Positions 19,944-30,500 of a stretch of 64,000 bases of DNA are shown in pieces. Source of the DNA: Martensiomyces pterosporus (Eukaryota; Kickxellomycota; Kickxellomycetes; Kickxellales; Kickxellaceae); NCBI GenBank assembly GCA_025201845.1, contig MU603939.1, positions 192,597 to 256,596 of the forward strand, given 5' to 3'. The position numbers and the translations under genes were made by a program. Each line of letters starts with the position of its first letter. The first letter of the stretch is position 1. Under the pieces are notes generated by a model that saw nothing but the letters and a program-made list of their open reading frames with translations, did not search any database and was not told the origin of the DNA.

Positions 19944-22383
19944 ATGACGGGCGGAGCAGAGACTTCCGAGGGCCTTCGTCACCGCCCTAGCCGCCAGACC
20001 AAGGACAGCACAGCAGGTACGCAAGCAAGCGTTTGACGCGCAGATTCAAATTCAGAGGGCACCAGCAGATATGTGGCGACTCCATGTTTGCTATTTTCCT
20101 TCATGGCTGACGTACAGCTGCTAACACACCTTTGCACGTGCCGTTACCACACACACAACCTAAAGCACCATGCCGAGTCCCTCTTTTGTAGCTGGCGCAC
20201 CGGATACTCATGCGGAGGACAGAGATGGCATTGATCCGAACCGCAAAGAAGCACGCAGTGTCGATGGCAGCGCCCAGGCGTTTCTAGAGCCCGCCGAGTT
20301 TGACAACGCCGACCGGGTTTTCTCGCTGGCACTGACAGCACTTTGTATGTTTACACGGCTGTACCAGATCGGGAGGCGCAGCTCAGTCAGCTGGGATGAA
20401 ACGCACTTTGGCAAGTTTGGCGCGTACTACATCAACCGCACATTCTACCACGACGTTCACCCCCCTCTGGCCAAGATGCTGGTCGGCTTAAGCGAGTATC
20501 TCAGCGGACACAACGGGACGTTCGGGTACAAGTCGGGCGAGGAGTACCCTGGCTACGTCAACTACACTTTCCAGAGATCGTTTGTCGCCATGATGGGCGT
20601 AATGATCGTGCCCTTTGCTTACCGGACATGCCGCTTTCTGGGGTTCGACCGGGCATTTGCCCTGCTGGCTGCGCTCTTTGTGCTCTTTGACAATGCACTG
20701 TGCGTTATGAGCCGCTTCATCCTGCTGGATCAGCCGCTGCTGTGCTTTACCTCAATGTCCCTGCTTGGGTACTCGGCATTCGCAGCGCAGAGCGCACACC
20801 CGTTCTCGCGCAAGTGGTGGCGGTGGCTGGCTTTCACTGGGCTGTCGCTTGGCTTGGTTACCAGCTCCAAATGGGTCGGGCTCTTTGCCGTTGCACTCGT
20901 TGGCCTAAGCACAATCGAGGACCTGCTTATGCTGTTCAGCGACCGCACAGTCACATCGATGGCGCAGGCCAAGCACTGGGCCTCCCGTGCAGTGTGTCTA
21001 ATCGCTGTCCCTATTACGGTCTACCTTGTCTCGTTCAAGCTGCATTTTGAGCTCCTCAACGAGCGCGGCACGGGTGACTTCAAGATGCCGTCGTCATTCC
21101 AGGCGCTGCAGTGGAACAGCGTTGTTTCGCTACAGCCGCACGATGTGGCCTTTGGGTCACACATCACGGTTCGCTCGCACCTGCCTGGATTCGGCCTTAT
21201 TCACACAAACACATCTTTCCGCTTCCCTGACGGAGACGAGCAGATCGTTGCTGCTGGTGTCGCAGGCAAGCAAAAGTACAACTGGTGGCAGATTGTCTCG
21301 CTAAACCAGACATGGGAAAACACGACATCGCCCGTGAGCCACATCAAGGATGGCGACCTTGTGCGCCTTGCTCACGTTGGCACTCGCCACTATCTCCGCA
21401 CAGGGGCGGACAGGCCTTACTACATGGGGTGGGACCGGCGCGTGTTTGCTGGCGGGAACGAGACAGAGCTGTCGGCGTGGGACATATGGCGTATCCAGAT
21501 CGCCGACGAGGAAAGCCCCAAGGAGAAGGGCCAGCTGTACACAGTCACCACGACATTCCGTCTCTACAACTCCATTTCGGGGTGCCTCTTGCAGGCGACA
21601 CAGACGCGACTGCCTGCATGGGCCCGTCGGATGAGCGAGCTTGTCTGCACAGACAGCAACACCACCCGATCCGAGGGCACGCTGTGGAACATCGAGCAGG
21701 TGCGCGACAAGCGGTTCGAGAGAGCCGACTTTGGGCAGCTTGTCAAGCGCCGGCTTTTGCGTGATACTGTCTGGATCAACCGTGAAATGGCGCGGTCCAA
21801 CAGCCACCTGGTCGCTGACCACGATCGGTACAAGCAAATAGAGAGCGACCCCTGGTCGTGGCCATTCCTCATATATCCTATGCGCCTGGTCTCGTGGGCA
21901 GACGACTCTATCAAATACTACGAGATCGGCAACCCCGTTCTGTGGTGGGCATCGGCGTTCTTCTGCTGCCTGGTATACCCGGTCCAGATGTTCTACTGGC
22001 TTGTTCGCTGGCAGAGGCAGTGCTCCAGCTGGCGGCCCGGCGAGTTCCGCGAGTTCTGGGACATCAGCAAGCTGCTGTGGGGTGGCTGGGCGCTGCACTA
22101 CCTGCCGTTTTTCCTGATGGGCCGTGTCACCTATATCCACCACTACTTGCCCGCACTGTACTTTGGCCTGCTGTTTCTGGCGTTTGAGATACAGTGCCTG
22201 GTTCGCTGGTACCTGCCAAGGTCTGCAGTGTGGCCAGCCGCAGCTGTGGCAGCCGCTGTTGCTGGCTGCACATTTGTCCTGTTCTCCCCGTTGACCTTTG
22301 GCTGGGACAAGCCTGCTAGGGACCTGGCGTATCTCCGCTGGCTGCCTACCTGGAATCTCTACGAAGACCACAACTCCCTCTGA
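19944..22383 (+). CDS. Protein O-mannosyltransferase, PMT2 class, copy 2 (diverged MIR)
   Basis: Same family and topology as its neighbours; catalytic Asp-Glu in WDETHFGKFG is intact (D93/E94). The best model has two exons: 19944-20016 (starting MTGGAETSEGL), donor GTACGC, a 175-base intron with a TGCTAAC branch motif at about 20118 and a CTCTTTTGTAG acceptor, then 20192-22383. Total 754 residues, and the frame matches. An unspliced start at 20170 is possible but would use intron sequence. The MIR region differs from copies 1 and 3: the first motif reads LIHTNTSFRF without the YGHKD block, the second LRTGADR instead of LHSH, the third FRLYNSISGCLL instead of FRLRH. The C-terminal helices remain conserved. 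Enzymatic activity is therefore plausible with altered acceptor recognition. Confidence 0.92.
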
Positions 22384-22812
22384 TGTAATGCTACTGGCCG
22401 CCATTAGCACCTATCTGCTGGTGCTTGAGAAAATGCAGAGAATGCAGTTCTTTATCCACAGCAGCCGTGCAGCAGCAGCAGGGAGAAACGAGAAAAGAAA
22501 GCGCCTGCGAAATACACGGCGTCAACTCCACACACAAATGCAAACACACGCACATATTTTGCGCTCCGTAAAGCAGTAGGCCACAGGCACAGCGGCCTGC
22601 CTTGCGTTCTTCCTTCTTGTGTACCCGCTTTGCATGCCTCTTCCTCTCTTCCCCCTCCTTTTTCTCTTTGCTCCGCTCACGCTCTTTCCTTCCTTCCTTC
22701 CTTCCTTCCTACCTACCGCATTTTTCTACGCTACATATACAGTCGCCTCTCCGGAATTGGACAAACTCTAGCTTTTGCATCTCATCCTGACCCTGCTACT
22801 CCTGAGTTCCAA
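22384..22812. promoter_or_regulatory. Promoter region of PMT copy 3
   Basis: The 429 bases between copies 2 and 3. The last 200 bases before the ATG are strongly pyrimidine-rich on the plus strand, include a (TTCC)6 run at 22686-22709 and a CTACATATAC string at about 22730. Confidence 0.4.
22686..22709 (+). repeat. (TTCC)6 microsatellite
   Basis: Six perfect TTCC units in the pyrimidine-rich leader of the third PMT gene. Confidence 0.9.
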
Positions 22813-25128
22813 ATGAGCAGCTTGTTTGAGGAAAAGGCCGGCTTGGCAGCAGTCGAGCGAGCACGGCCGAACGGCCCGCCGCCGAAATACACTGCCAGTG
22901 GCTCGCTGTTTGCTGATGACGACGATGTGCCCAGCGCTATGCGGGAGAGCTCGTCGAAGAAGACCGGGTCCGCTGGACCCAAGACTAAGGCAGCCGGAGC
23001 AGCAGCAGCAGCAGCCTCCGTGTCTGGCCCATGGTGGCAGAGAAACCAGGCTACTCTGAACGCGGTGGCTCTGACCATCCTATCTGCAATGACGAGGTTT
23101 TATCGCATCGGACGCAGCAACTATGTGGTCTGGGACGAGGCTCACTTTGGCAAGTTTGGCGCGCACTACGTGAACCACACGTTCTACCACGACGTGCACC
23201 CCCCTCTGGCCAAGATGCTTGTTGGCTTCTCGGAGATCCTCACTGGATTTGACGGGTCGTTCACGTTTCCCTCGGGCCAGCAATACCCCGAGGGCGTGAA
23301 CTACACGTTTATGCGCATTTTCAATGCCAGCTTTGGCGTTCCGCTGGCTCCGATGGCCTACTACACTCTGCTCAACATCGGGTGCACGACAAACACGGCT
23401 CTGCTGGCCGGATTGCTTGTGTGCTTTGACAACGCGCTGTGCACAATCAGCCGCTTTATCCTGCTGGATGCGATGCTGCTCTGCTTCACTGCGATGAGTG
23501 CCCTGTCGCTGTCTGGGATGTACAGGTACCGCAAGCAGCCATTCACTTGCTCTTGGTGGAAGTGGCTCTTTGCGACTGGCGTCTCGCTTGGGCTGGTTAC
23601 CAGCTCAAAGTGGGTTGGCCTTCTCTCTGTTGCGCTTGTTGGTCTGTATACCGTAAACGAGCTCTACGACATCTTTGGCATGCCCGAAACGCGTGTGTCC
23701 GAGTATGCCATGCACTGGGCCTCGCGCATTGCTGCGCTTATCGTGGTCCCGCTGATGATCTACCTTTTGTGCTTCAGGATCCACTTTGCCCTGCTGTACA
23801 GATCCGGCCCAGGAGACGCCGAGATGGACTCGCTGTTCCAAGCAAACCTTGAGGGCAGCACTCTGAAGGACCAGCCCCTCGACGTGGCCTATGGCTCGAG
23901 GATCACGCTCAAGTCGGCTTTGCAGGGCGCCGGTCTGCTGCACTCGCACTCCGACACGTATCCCGATGGCTCGAAGCAGCAGCAGATCACCGGCTATGCG
24001 CACAAGGATCAAAACAACGACTGGATCGTCAAGAAGGCGCACGGCCAGTCATACGGAAACACGACCGACACTGTCGAGTTCCTCAAAGACGGCGACATTG
24101 TCAGGCTGATGCACGAGCGCTCCACTCGCAACCTCCACTCGCACCCAGTCAACGCACATGTGTCCAAGAGGGACTGGGAGGTTACTGGATATGGCCTGGA
24201 CAGCACTTACCCGGACGGCAACGACCACTGGCGCGTGGAGGTCGTCAAGGAGCTCTCGAGAAACAACCCTGACCACCACGTGCGCACCCTGACAACACGA
24301 TTCCGCCTCCGCCATGCAACGCAAAACTGCGTTCTGCGCGCATCTGGAAAGTCGCTCCCCCAGTGGGGCTGGCGCCAGGCGGAAATAGTGTGCGACAGAC
24401 GCAACAAGCTCGATGAGAACACGCTGTGGAATGTCGAGAACCATGTCAACGACCTGCTGCCCCGCGCGAGGCCTGGGGAGCTGAGAAGCTCGTTCTTGCG
24501 CGACTTTATCCACCTGAACGCAGCAATGGCACGCACCAACAACGCTCTGGTTCCCGACAAGGACAAGTTCGACTCGCTGACCTCTGCTCCCTACGAGTGG
24601 CCGATTATGCGCCTTGGTCTGCGCATGTGCGGGTGGGACGACAACAAGGTCAAGTTCTGGCTGACGGGCAACCCTGTCGTCTGGTGGCTGAGCACGCTGG
24701 CTCTCGTGGTCCTGGGCCCAGCCCAGATGCTATACTACGCTGTGCGCCGCCAGCGTGGGCTCAACGACTTTGCGCTGCCTGGCGAGTGGGATGCATACCT
24801 GCGCTCTACGGGTATCCTGTGGGGCGGGTGGGCCCTGCATTATTTCCCGTTCTTCCTGATGGGGCGCGTCACATACCTGCACCACTACTTCCCTGCGCTC
24901 TACTTTGCTGCCATGTACCTTGCGTACTTTGTCGAGTGGACTGCACGCAGAGCCACCGGATCAGCAAGCTCGTACACAGCAAAGGTGGTCTTGGCCTCTC
25001 TGGGAATCGCAGCGATTGCAAACTTCATGTACTTTGCGCCGTTCACATTCGGGTTTGACTATCCCGCCAAGCAGCTGGCCAGCCGCAAGTGGATCTCCAC
25101 ATGGAACATTTACGATGAGCCCAAGTAG
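22813..25128 (+). CDS. PMT2: Protein O-mannosyltransferase, PMT2 class, copy 3
   Basis: ER mannosyltransferase. The ATG at 22813 gives 771 residues; the frame is open upstream to 22630 but that part is the pyrimidine-rich leader. This copy is closest to canonical Pmt2: VVWDEAHFGKFG (D108/E109), FYHDVHPPLAKMLVG, DGSFTFPSGQQYP, RFILLDAMLLCFTAMS. MIR motifs are intact: LLHSHSDTYPDG with YAHKDQNNDW, NLHSHPVNAHV, and FRLRHATQNCVLRASG with QWGWRQAEIVC. C-terminal helices carry WGGWALHYFPFFLMGRV and YLHHYFPALYFA. The N-terminal cytoplasmic part includes an Ala run. Last of the tandem trio; I assign the symbol to this copy on similarity to the Pmt2 loop. Confidence 0.95.
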   Translation: MSSLFEEKAGLAAVERARPNGPPPKYTASGSLFADDDDVPSAMRESSSKKTGSAGPKTKAAGAAAAAASVSGPWWQRNQATLNAVALTILSAMTRFYRIGRSNYVVWDEAHFGKFGAHYVNHTFYHDVHPPLAKMLVGFSEILTGFDGSFTFPSGQQYPEGVNYTFMRIFNASFGVPLAPMAYYTLLNIGCTTNTALLAGLLVCFDNALCTISRFILLDAMLLCFTAMSALSLSGMYRYRKQPFTCSWWKWLFATGVSLGLVTSSKWVGLLSVALVGLYTVNELYDIFGMPETRVSEYAMHWASRIAALIVVPLMIYLLCFRIHFALLYRSGPGDAEMDSLFQANLEGSTLKDQPLDVAYGSRITLKSALQGAGLLHSHSDTYPDGSKQQQITGYAHKDQNNDWIVKKAHGQSYGNTTDTVEFLKDGDIVRLMHERSTRNLHSHPVNAHVSKRDWEVTGYGLDSTYPDGNDHWRVEVVKELSRNNPDHHVRTLTTRFRLRHATQNCVLRASGKSLPQWGWRQAEIVCDRRNKLDENTLWNVENHVNDLLPRARPGELRSSFLRDFIHLNAAMARTNNALVPDKDKFDSLTSAPYEWPIMRLGLRMCGWDDNKVKFWLTGNPVVWWLSTLALVVLGPAQMLYYAVRRQRGLNDFALPGEWDAYLRSTGILWGGWALHYFPFFLMGRVTYLHHYFPALYFAAMYLAYFVEWTARRATGSASSYTAKVVLASLGIAAIANFMYFAPFTFGFDYPAKQLASRKWISTWNIYDEPK

Positions 25129-25386
25129 CTGAAGCCTCAAACAATGGGCGCCCGCTGTCTGCCTCTCTTTTCAGCATACACAGCAGCTGAGCGGTTTCTT
25201 TCAGTAGCTAGCATCTTGTATTGGCAATGGGAGCCAGGCAGAAAAAGCACAAACAAGGCAGATGGATGACGCAGACAAGGCAAAAAGAAATGTACAAGTA
25301 GAGCGGCGAAAGCTGCAGAGAGACGGAGACAGGCAGACGCTAACCAAGCTGCTAGTGGCTGTACATGAGCACACGCCGCCTCCAGG

Positions 25387-25872
25387 TCAAATAGCCTTGG
25401 CGCATGTGCTGCACATGCCCTTGATCATCTTGCGCCCGAAAGGGATGTAGCTGGCCGAGTACCAGGCAAGCGCGCAGAACTGGCAGATAGCAAGAATCAG
25501 GCAGAGGATTGCGATGCGAACAGCAAAGGCGAACACAAATGTCAGGACGAGCAGGATGATGTAGACGAGGAACGCTGTCAGCCTGACCGGGGCAGTTGCC
25601 ATCTTGAGCTGCCGCTTGAATCCTATAAGGAAGCCCATTCCAAACAGCGAAATGACGTTGCCCATCGAGTAGCACACGGCAAAGCCTGTCATATGCCCCG
25701 AGAAGATAAGCACGGTTCCCAGAATACTGAGCACCAGGCCAATCACAAAGCATGCTCCAAAGGCCATGTAGCGCTCGGTCCGCGAGAGATGAAACAGACC
25801 AGGGTCGCTGCTCATGGGGTCCTCAATCCCGAGCCTGCTCCCCGTTTGCTGGACATTGAATGGTAGCGACAT
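25387..25872 (-). CDS. SFT2: SFT2-like vesicle transport membrane protein
   Basis: Small tetraspanning Golgi protein implicated in fusion of endosome-derived vesicles with the Golgi. The ATG at 25872 gives 161 residues. After a hydrophilic start and the SFT2 entry segment LSRTERYMAFG, four hydrophobic segments follow: CFVIGLVLSILGTVLIF, FAVCYSMGNVISLFGMGFLIG, LTAFLVYIILLVLTFVFA and AILCLILAICQFCALAWYSASY. It ends with a short basic, Cys-containing tail. Length is at the low end of the family. Divergent from NAC-alpha, 801 bases apart. Confidence 0.85.
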   Translation of the reverse strand: MSLPFNVQQTGSRLGIEDPMSSDPGLFHLSRTERYMAFGACFVIGLVLSILGTVLIFSGHMTGFAVCYSMGNVISLFGMGFLIGFKRQLKMATAPVRLTAFLVYIILLVLTFVFAFAVRIAILCLILAICQFCALAWYSASYIPFGRKMIKGMCSTCAKAI

Positions 25873-26673
25873 TGCTTTGTGTGCTTTGAAAGAGCGGGCC
25901 TGTGCCAAATGCGTGTTTGCTAGAGGTGGAAAATGGTGAAATGCAAAACGAAGGTGAGCAAATCGAGGCCCGAAAAGGATGGCGAATTAGGGCTGCAGAG
26001 ACAGGCGCGCCAAGCTGCAGCAAGCTGCATCACGTGCGGCCATAAAATGGGGCACGCGAAAAGGCCAAAAAAAAATCGGCGCACACTGCGTCGAAAATAG
26101 TGTCGGAATTTCTTTCTTGCTTTATTTCCCCAAAATAAAAGGTGAGTTCTTGCTGTCGATGGATGCAGCGTAGAGGGCCCGATAGATTCACAGCGACGAG
26201 GGACGGATCGGGTGCATCGGATGCGTTGGGCCTGCTGCGGCCTGACTGCGTGTGCTTGCGGTGGGGCACCGCTCAGGAAATGCTCGAATCTGGGATTTCG
26301 AGGCAAGGCGCTGCAGATGGAATTTGAATTGGAGATTCAAACGTCGCTACTGTGCTCGGATTTTGGAGAGGTCGGCATTTGGGGGCTGACGGTGCTGTCT
26401 GGGATCACCGTGTCTGCGTTTATGCTCATGCTTGGCGAGCGCTCAGTGACGCCGACAGCAGCAGCAGCAGCAGCAGCAGCTTGCGGAACAGCAAAGAGCG
26501 GCTAGAAGAGGTGCTAAGTGCCTGGTCTCGCTGTGCTGCTGTTGCCCCTTTCTTGCCCACCCTCATCACTACCATCACCTCTCGACTCTGCAGAGTGCTT
26601 ATCACACTCTAATACTCGCCTTACTCTGTGCACCTTTCTTGGCGGACTGTAGATAAATTTTTGATATATTAAA
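25873..26673. promoter_or_regulatory. Divergent promoter, SFT2 / NAC-alpha
   Basis: Region between divergent starts. It includes an A9 run at 26067-26075, an 8-unit CAG/GCA run at about 26457-26480, and an AT-rich leader (TAGATAAATTTTTGATATATTAAA) just before the NAC-alpha ATG. A pyrimidine-rich stretch at 26540-26640 precedes it, as expected for a strongly translated gene. No operator was recognised. Confidence 0.45.
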
Positions 26674-27282
26674 ATGGCCGAAGAAAAGAAGGTTGTCGCT
26701 GAGCAGACCGTCGAGGACGTTCCCGAGGAGACTGCCCCCACCGCTGAGGAGACCGTCTCTGCCGCCGCTGCCGCTGCCGCTGCCCAGGGCATCAACCCTG
26801 CTGCGTTCCTGAAGCAGCAGAGCCGCACGGAGAAGAAGGCCCGCAAGGCTATGTCCAAGCAGGGTCTTGAGCAGGTTCCCGGAATCACCCGCGTCACCAT
26901 GCGCCGCCCCAAGGGTGTCATCTTCACGATCCAGTCGCCCGACGTCTACAAGAGCACCACCTCTGACACCTGGATTGTGTTTGGCGAGGCTCGCGTTGAG
27001 GACCTTGCTCAGCAGCAGCTTGCTCAGGCCCGGCAGCTCCAGGCTCTCGCCACCGAGGAGGCCGCCAAGGGCAAGGACGCCGCTGCCAGCGGTGCTGCCT
27101 CCAGCAGTGCTGCCCCTGCTCCTGAGGAGGAGGATGCCGAGGAGGTCGACGAGACCGGCGTCGACAGCAAGGACATTGAGCTTGTCATGGCTCAGGCCAA
27201 CAGCTCCCGGGCCAAGGCTGTCAAGGCTCTTAAGAGCAACAACAACGACATTGTCAACGCCATCATGGAGCTTACCGCCTAG
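26674..27282 (+). CDS. EGD2: Nascent polypeptide-associated complex subunit alpha
   Basis: Ribosome-associated chaperone subunit that, with NAC-beta, shields nascent chains and limits mis-targeting to the ER. 202 residues, single exon. An acidic Ala-rich start (1-38) is followed by the NAC domain at about 45-110 ([18 protein letters not shown], then [19 protein letters not shown], then [11 protein letters not shown]). A Glu/Ala linker precedes the C-terminal UBA domain at about 163-202 ([14 protein letters not shown], ending [12 protein letters not shown]). Codon use is strongly biased to GCC/GTC/AAG compared with neighbours, which fits high expression. Confidence 0.97.
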   Translation: MAEEKKVVAEQTVEDVPEETAPTAEETVSAAAAAAAAQGINPAAFLKQQSRTEKKARKAMSKQGLEQVPGITRVTMRRPKGVIFTIQSPDVYKSTTSDTWIVFGEARVEDLAQQQLAQARQLQALATEEAAKGKDAAASGAASSSAAPAPEEEDAEEVDETGVDSKDIELVMAQANSSRAKAVKALKSNNNDIVNAIMELTA

Positions 27283-27554
27283 GCTGTGCAGGCCTTTTTC
27301 ATGTTGCATTTCTTTGTCCAACCGTGTGCAGTCTCTTTTAACCACTGACCCTTGTGATTGCTGTGTGGCCTTGTTTTTGCAAACAGCAGGCAGAATGAAT
27401 GACGGTACCCATTAGTTTGACCAAGGCAGATGAGGGGGTGAGTCGAGTGAGCGGGGGCTGGGCAGGCGGGGGCAGATGGATCAAACTGCGGTCTTATTTT
27501 CCAACTCTTCATCGTTCCTGGCCAGCAAGCACCTTTTTTATTTTGGAGTTGGCA

Positions 27555-30500
27555 ATGGAGGATATACTCGGCGACATTGAGCGAGAGTACCTGCTTCCCA
27601 GACCAGGCATCGCCAACCCGCAGCTCTCGTCTTCGCAAAGGATCGTTCCAAACGACTATGTTCTGCATGACGTTCTTTCGCTCCCGCGCCCATGGCTCGG
27701 CAGCACAGTGTCAATGGTACGCGACCCAGTCACCGGCGAATACTGCGGTGCGGTAGAGACCGCCTTGCCGACGGATGTAGGTCCGATGTCCTTCTCTCGT
27801 GCTGCGGGCAGGCCGGAAGACTATGCAGCCGGGTCCAGCGTGCAGGTTCCGTTCCAGCCTGGCGGGCTTGATGAGCAGTCTGCAGGGCCAGGAAACCCCT
27901 TGCTTTCCAGCGGCAGCACCAGCGATGGCGCTCCAGAGACCGCAGCGGATGCTAGCGATTTCTGCACGGTTCCCGATGGGTTCGACAGAGGGCTGTTTGT
28001 TGTTGCTGATGCGAGAGTACGCGAGGTTGGCGAAGAGGTTTCTCTGGCGACTGGTCGTTACGGCGACAGCGACAGCGACTCTGAAAGCGGCGCAAGCAAC
28101 GAGAAGGCGACTGCAGCGCACGGTGCTGAAGCTGCCACAGTCGGTGGCGACCAAGCTGCAGGGGGCGGTGCTGATGAAGAGGTTGACAAGCTAGTCGCAG
28201 TCCCTGGAAGCACCAAGCCTGCTCACCCAGAAAGCAGCGCCCTGGAAGCGCGGAAGGAATGGGCGCATGTTGTTGATGTGGCAGCAGGGTTTTCAAACTT
28301 CCGCGCGCTTGTTCCAAAGCTTGCGAGAGAATTCCCGTTCGAGCTCGACGTGTTCCAGAAACGCGCAGTGTATCATTTGGAGCGCGGCGACTCTGTGTTT
28401 GTTGCTGCACACACTTCGGCTGGCAAGACGGTGGTCGCTGAATATGCTGTCGCGCTGTCGCAGATGCACATGACAAAGACGGTCTATACCTCGCCCATCA
28501 AGGCACTGTCCAACCAAAAGTTCCGCGACTTTACCGAGGCGTTTGGAGTAGATAATGTGGGCATTCTGACTGGCGACGTCAAGATCAGGCCCGAGGCGCC
28601 CTGCCTGATCATGACAACCGAGGTTCTCAAAAACATGCTCTACCGTGGCGCGGATGTCCTGCGAGATGTCGAGTTTGTGGTGTTTGACGAGTGCCACTAC
28701 ATCAACGATCTGGAGCGTGGCGTGGTTTGGGAAGAAGTCATCATCATGCTCCCCAGACACGTCTCGATCATCCTGCTCTCTGCGACTGTCCCCAACACCA
28801 AGGAGTTTGCGGAATGGGTTGGGCGCACCAAGAGGCGCGACATTTATGTCATCAGCACTGCCAAGCGCCCCGTCCCTCTTGAGCACTACCTCTACGTGGG
28901 AAAGAACTCGTTTGTCAACAAAGAGACAATGAAGATTGTGGACAAGTCTGGCGAGTTTAACAGCAGCGAGTGGAAGGACGCCTACAGCGCAGTCAACAAA
29001 GCGCCGCAGACCAAGGGCGGCTCGTCGGCGGGCCACGGGAGGCAAGGCGGCGGCAGTAGAGCCCCGCGCCAAGCAGCTGGGCACCAGGCGATGAAAGCAG
29101 TAGGAAAGCACACGGCTGAGCGGCAAGGGGCAACGCTTTGGGTCCACTTGGTCGGGCACTTGCGTGCACAGGGCCTTCTTCCAGCTGTTGTATTTACATT
29201 TTCGCGGAGAAAGTGCGAGGAATTCGCGTTCTCGCTTCGAAACCTGGATTTCCTCAACGAAAGCAAGCGCAGCGAGGTGCACATGTTTGTCGACCGATGC
29301 CTCAAGCGTCTCAAGCCCGAGGACCGAATGCTGCCTCAGATACAGGCGATGCGCGACCTGCTCAGGCGCGGAATTGGCGTCCACCACTCCGGGCTGCTGC
29401 CAATTGTCAAGGAGATTGTCGAGCTTCTCTTTGCTCGGGGCCTGATCTGCTGCCTGTTTGCCACAGAGACGTTTGCGATGGGCGTCAACATGCCCGCCAG
29501 ATGCGTCGTCTTCTCGTCGCTGAGAAAGCACGACGGCAGGTCGTTCAGAGAGCTTCTTCCTGGCGAGTACACCCAGATGGCTGGCCGCGCTGGACGCCGT
29601 GGACTCGATGACACCGGTGTTGTGCTCATCAATGCAGCCAGCGAGGTCCCTGATACGGCAACCCTGCACAAGATGATCCTGGGCTCGGCAACAAAGCTTG
29701 AATCGCAGTTCCGCCTGACCTACACCATGATACTGAACTTGCTGCGCGCAAAGCAGCTGCGCGTGGAGGAGGTCATTAAGCGCAGCTTTGGCGAGAACAC
29801 GGCGCAGGGGCGTGCTCCAGAGTACGAGCGCCGGCTGATCCAAGTAAAGCAGCAGCTGGATGGCTTTGCTGAGCTTGGCTGCCCAATCTGCGAAGACGAT
29901 ATCGCAGGCTACTACCGCATCGCGCGTGCGGTGCAGCGCCTCACTGTGCGCCTGCACACAAGGGCTGCATGCCGCACGTCTGCTGTCGGTGCATCCAAGT
30001 ATGTTGCCCAGTCGTTCTGCTCGGGCCGCCTTGCAGTGGTCTCGCGCTTCCCCAATGTGGTTTTGGGCATAATAGCTAAGGACATGGCCGCCGATGGATC
30101 ACTGTTTGCCTGTATGCTGCTGAACGCCCCCTCTGGAAGCGGCGACGCAGCGCTACGCAGCGTCCCGCCGTACCCTCTAACTGACCTGGCTGCCACGCTG
30201 TCTGGCCTGAACCAAACAGATATCCACTACACCTACCAGCCCGTGCACACCTCGTCTATTGTTCTGCTGCTGGATGCGACGGTCAAGCTGGGCCCACTGC
30301 CCGGCCTATCCAAGCAGCAGCCCAGCAGCAAGACACCATCCGTGCTACCGCCGGCACTGGCTGTCAAGGTCCAAGAATCGCTGGCGGCGCTGTGCGAGCA
30401 GCCAGGGTCCATTGAGTACCCGTGGCAAAAGATCCGCGAGCTGGAATTCCAAGAGATGGTGTTTGAGCGCGCGCGGCTGATCGACTCTGCAGGCGGATTC

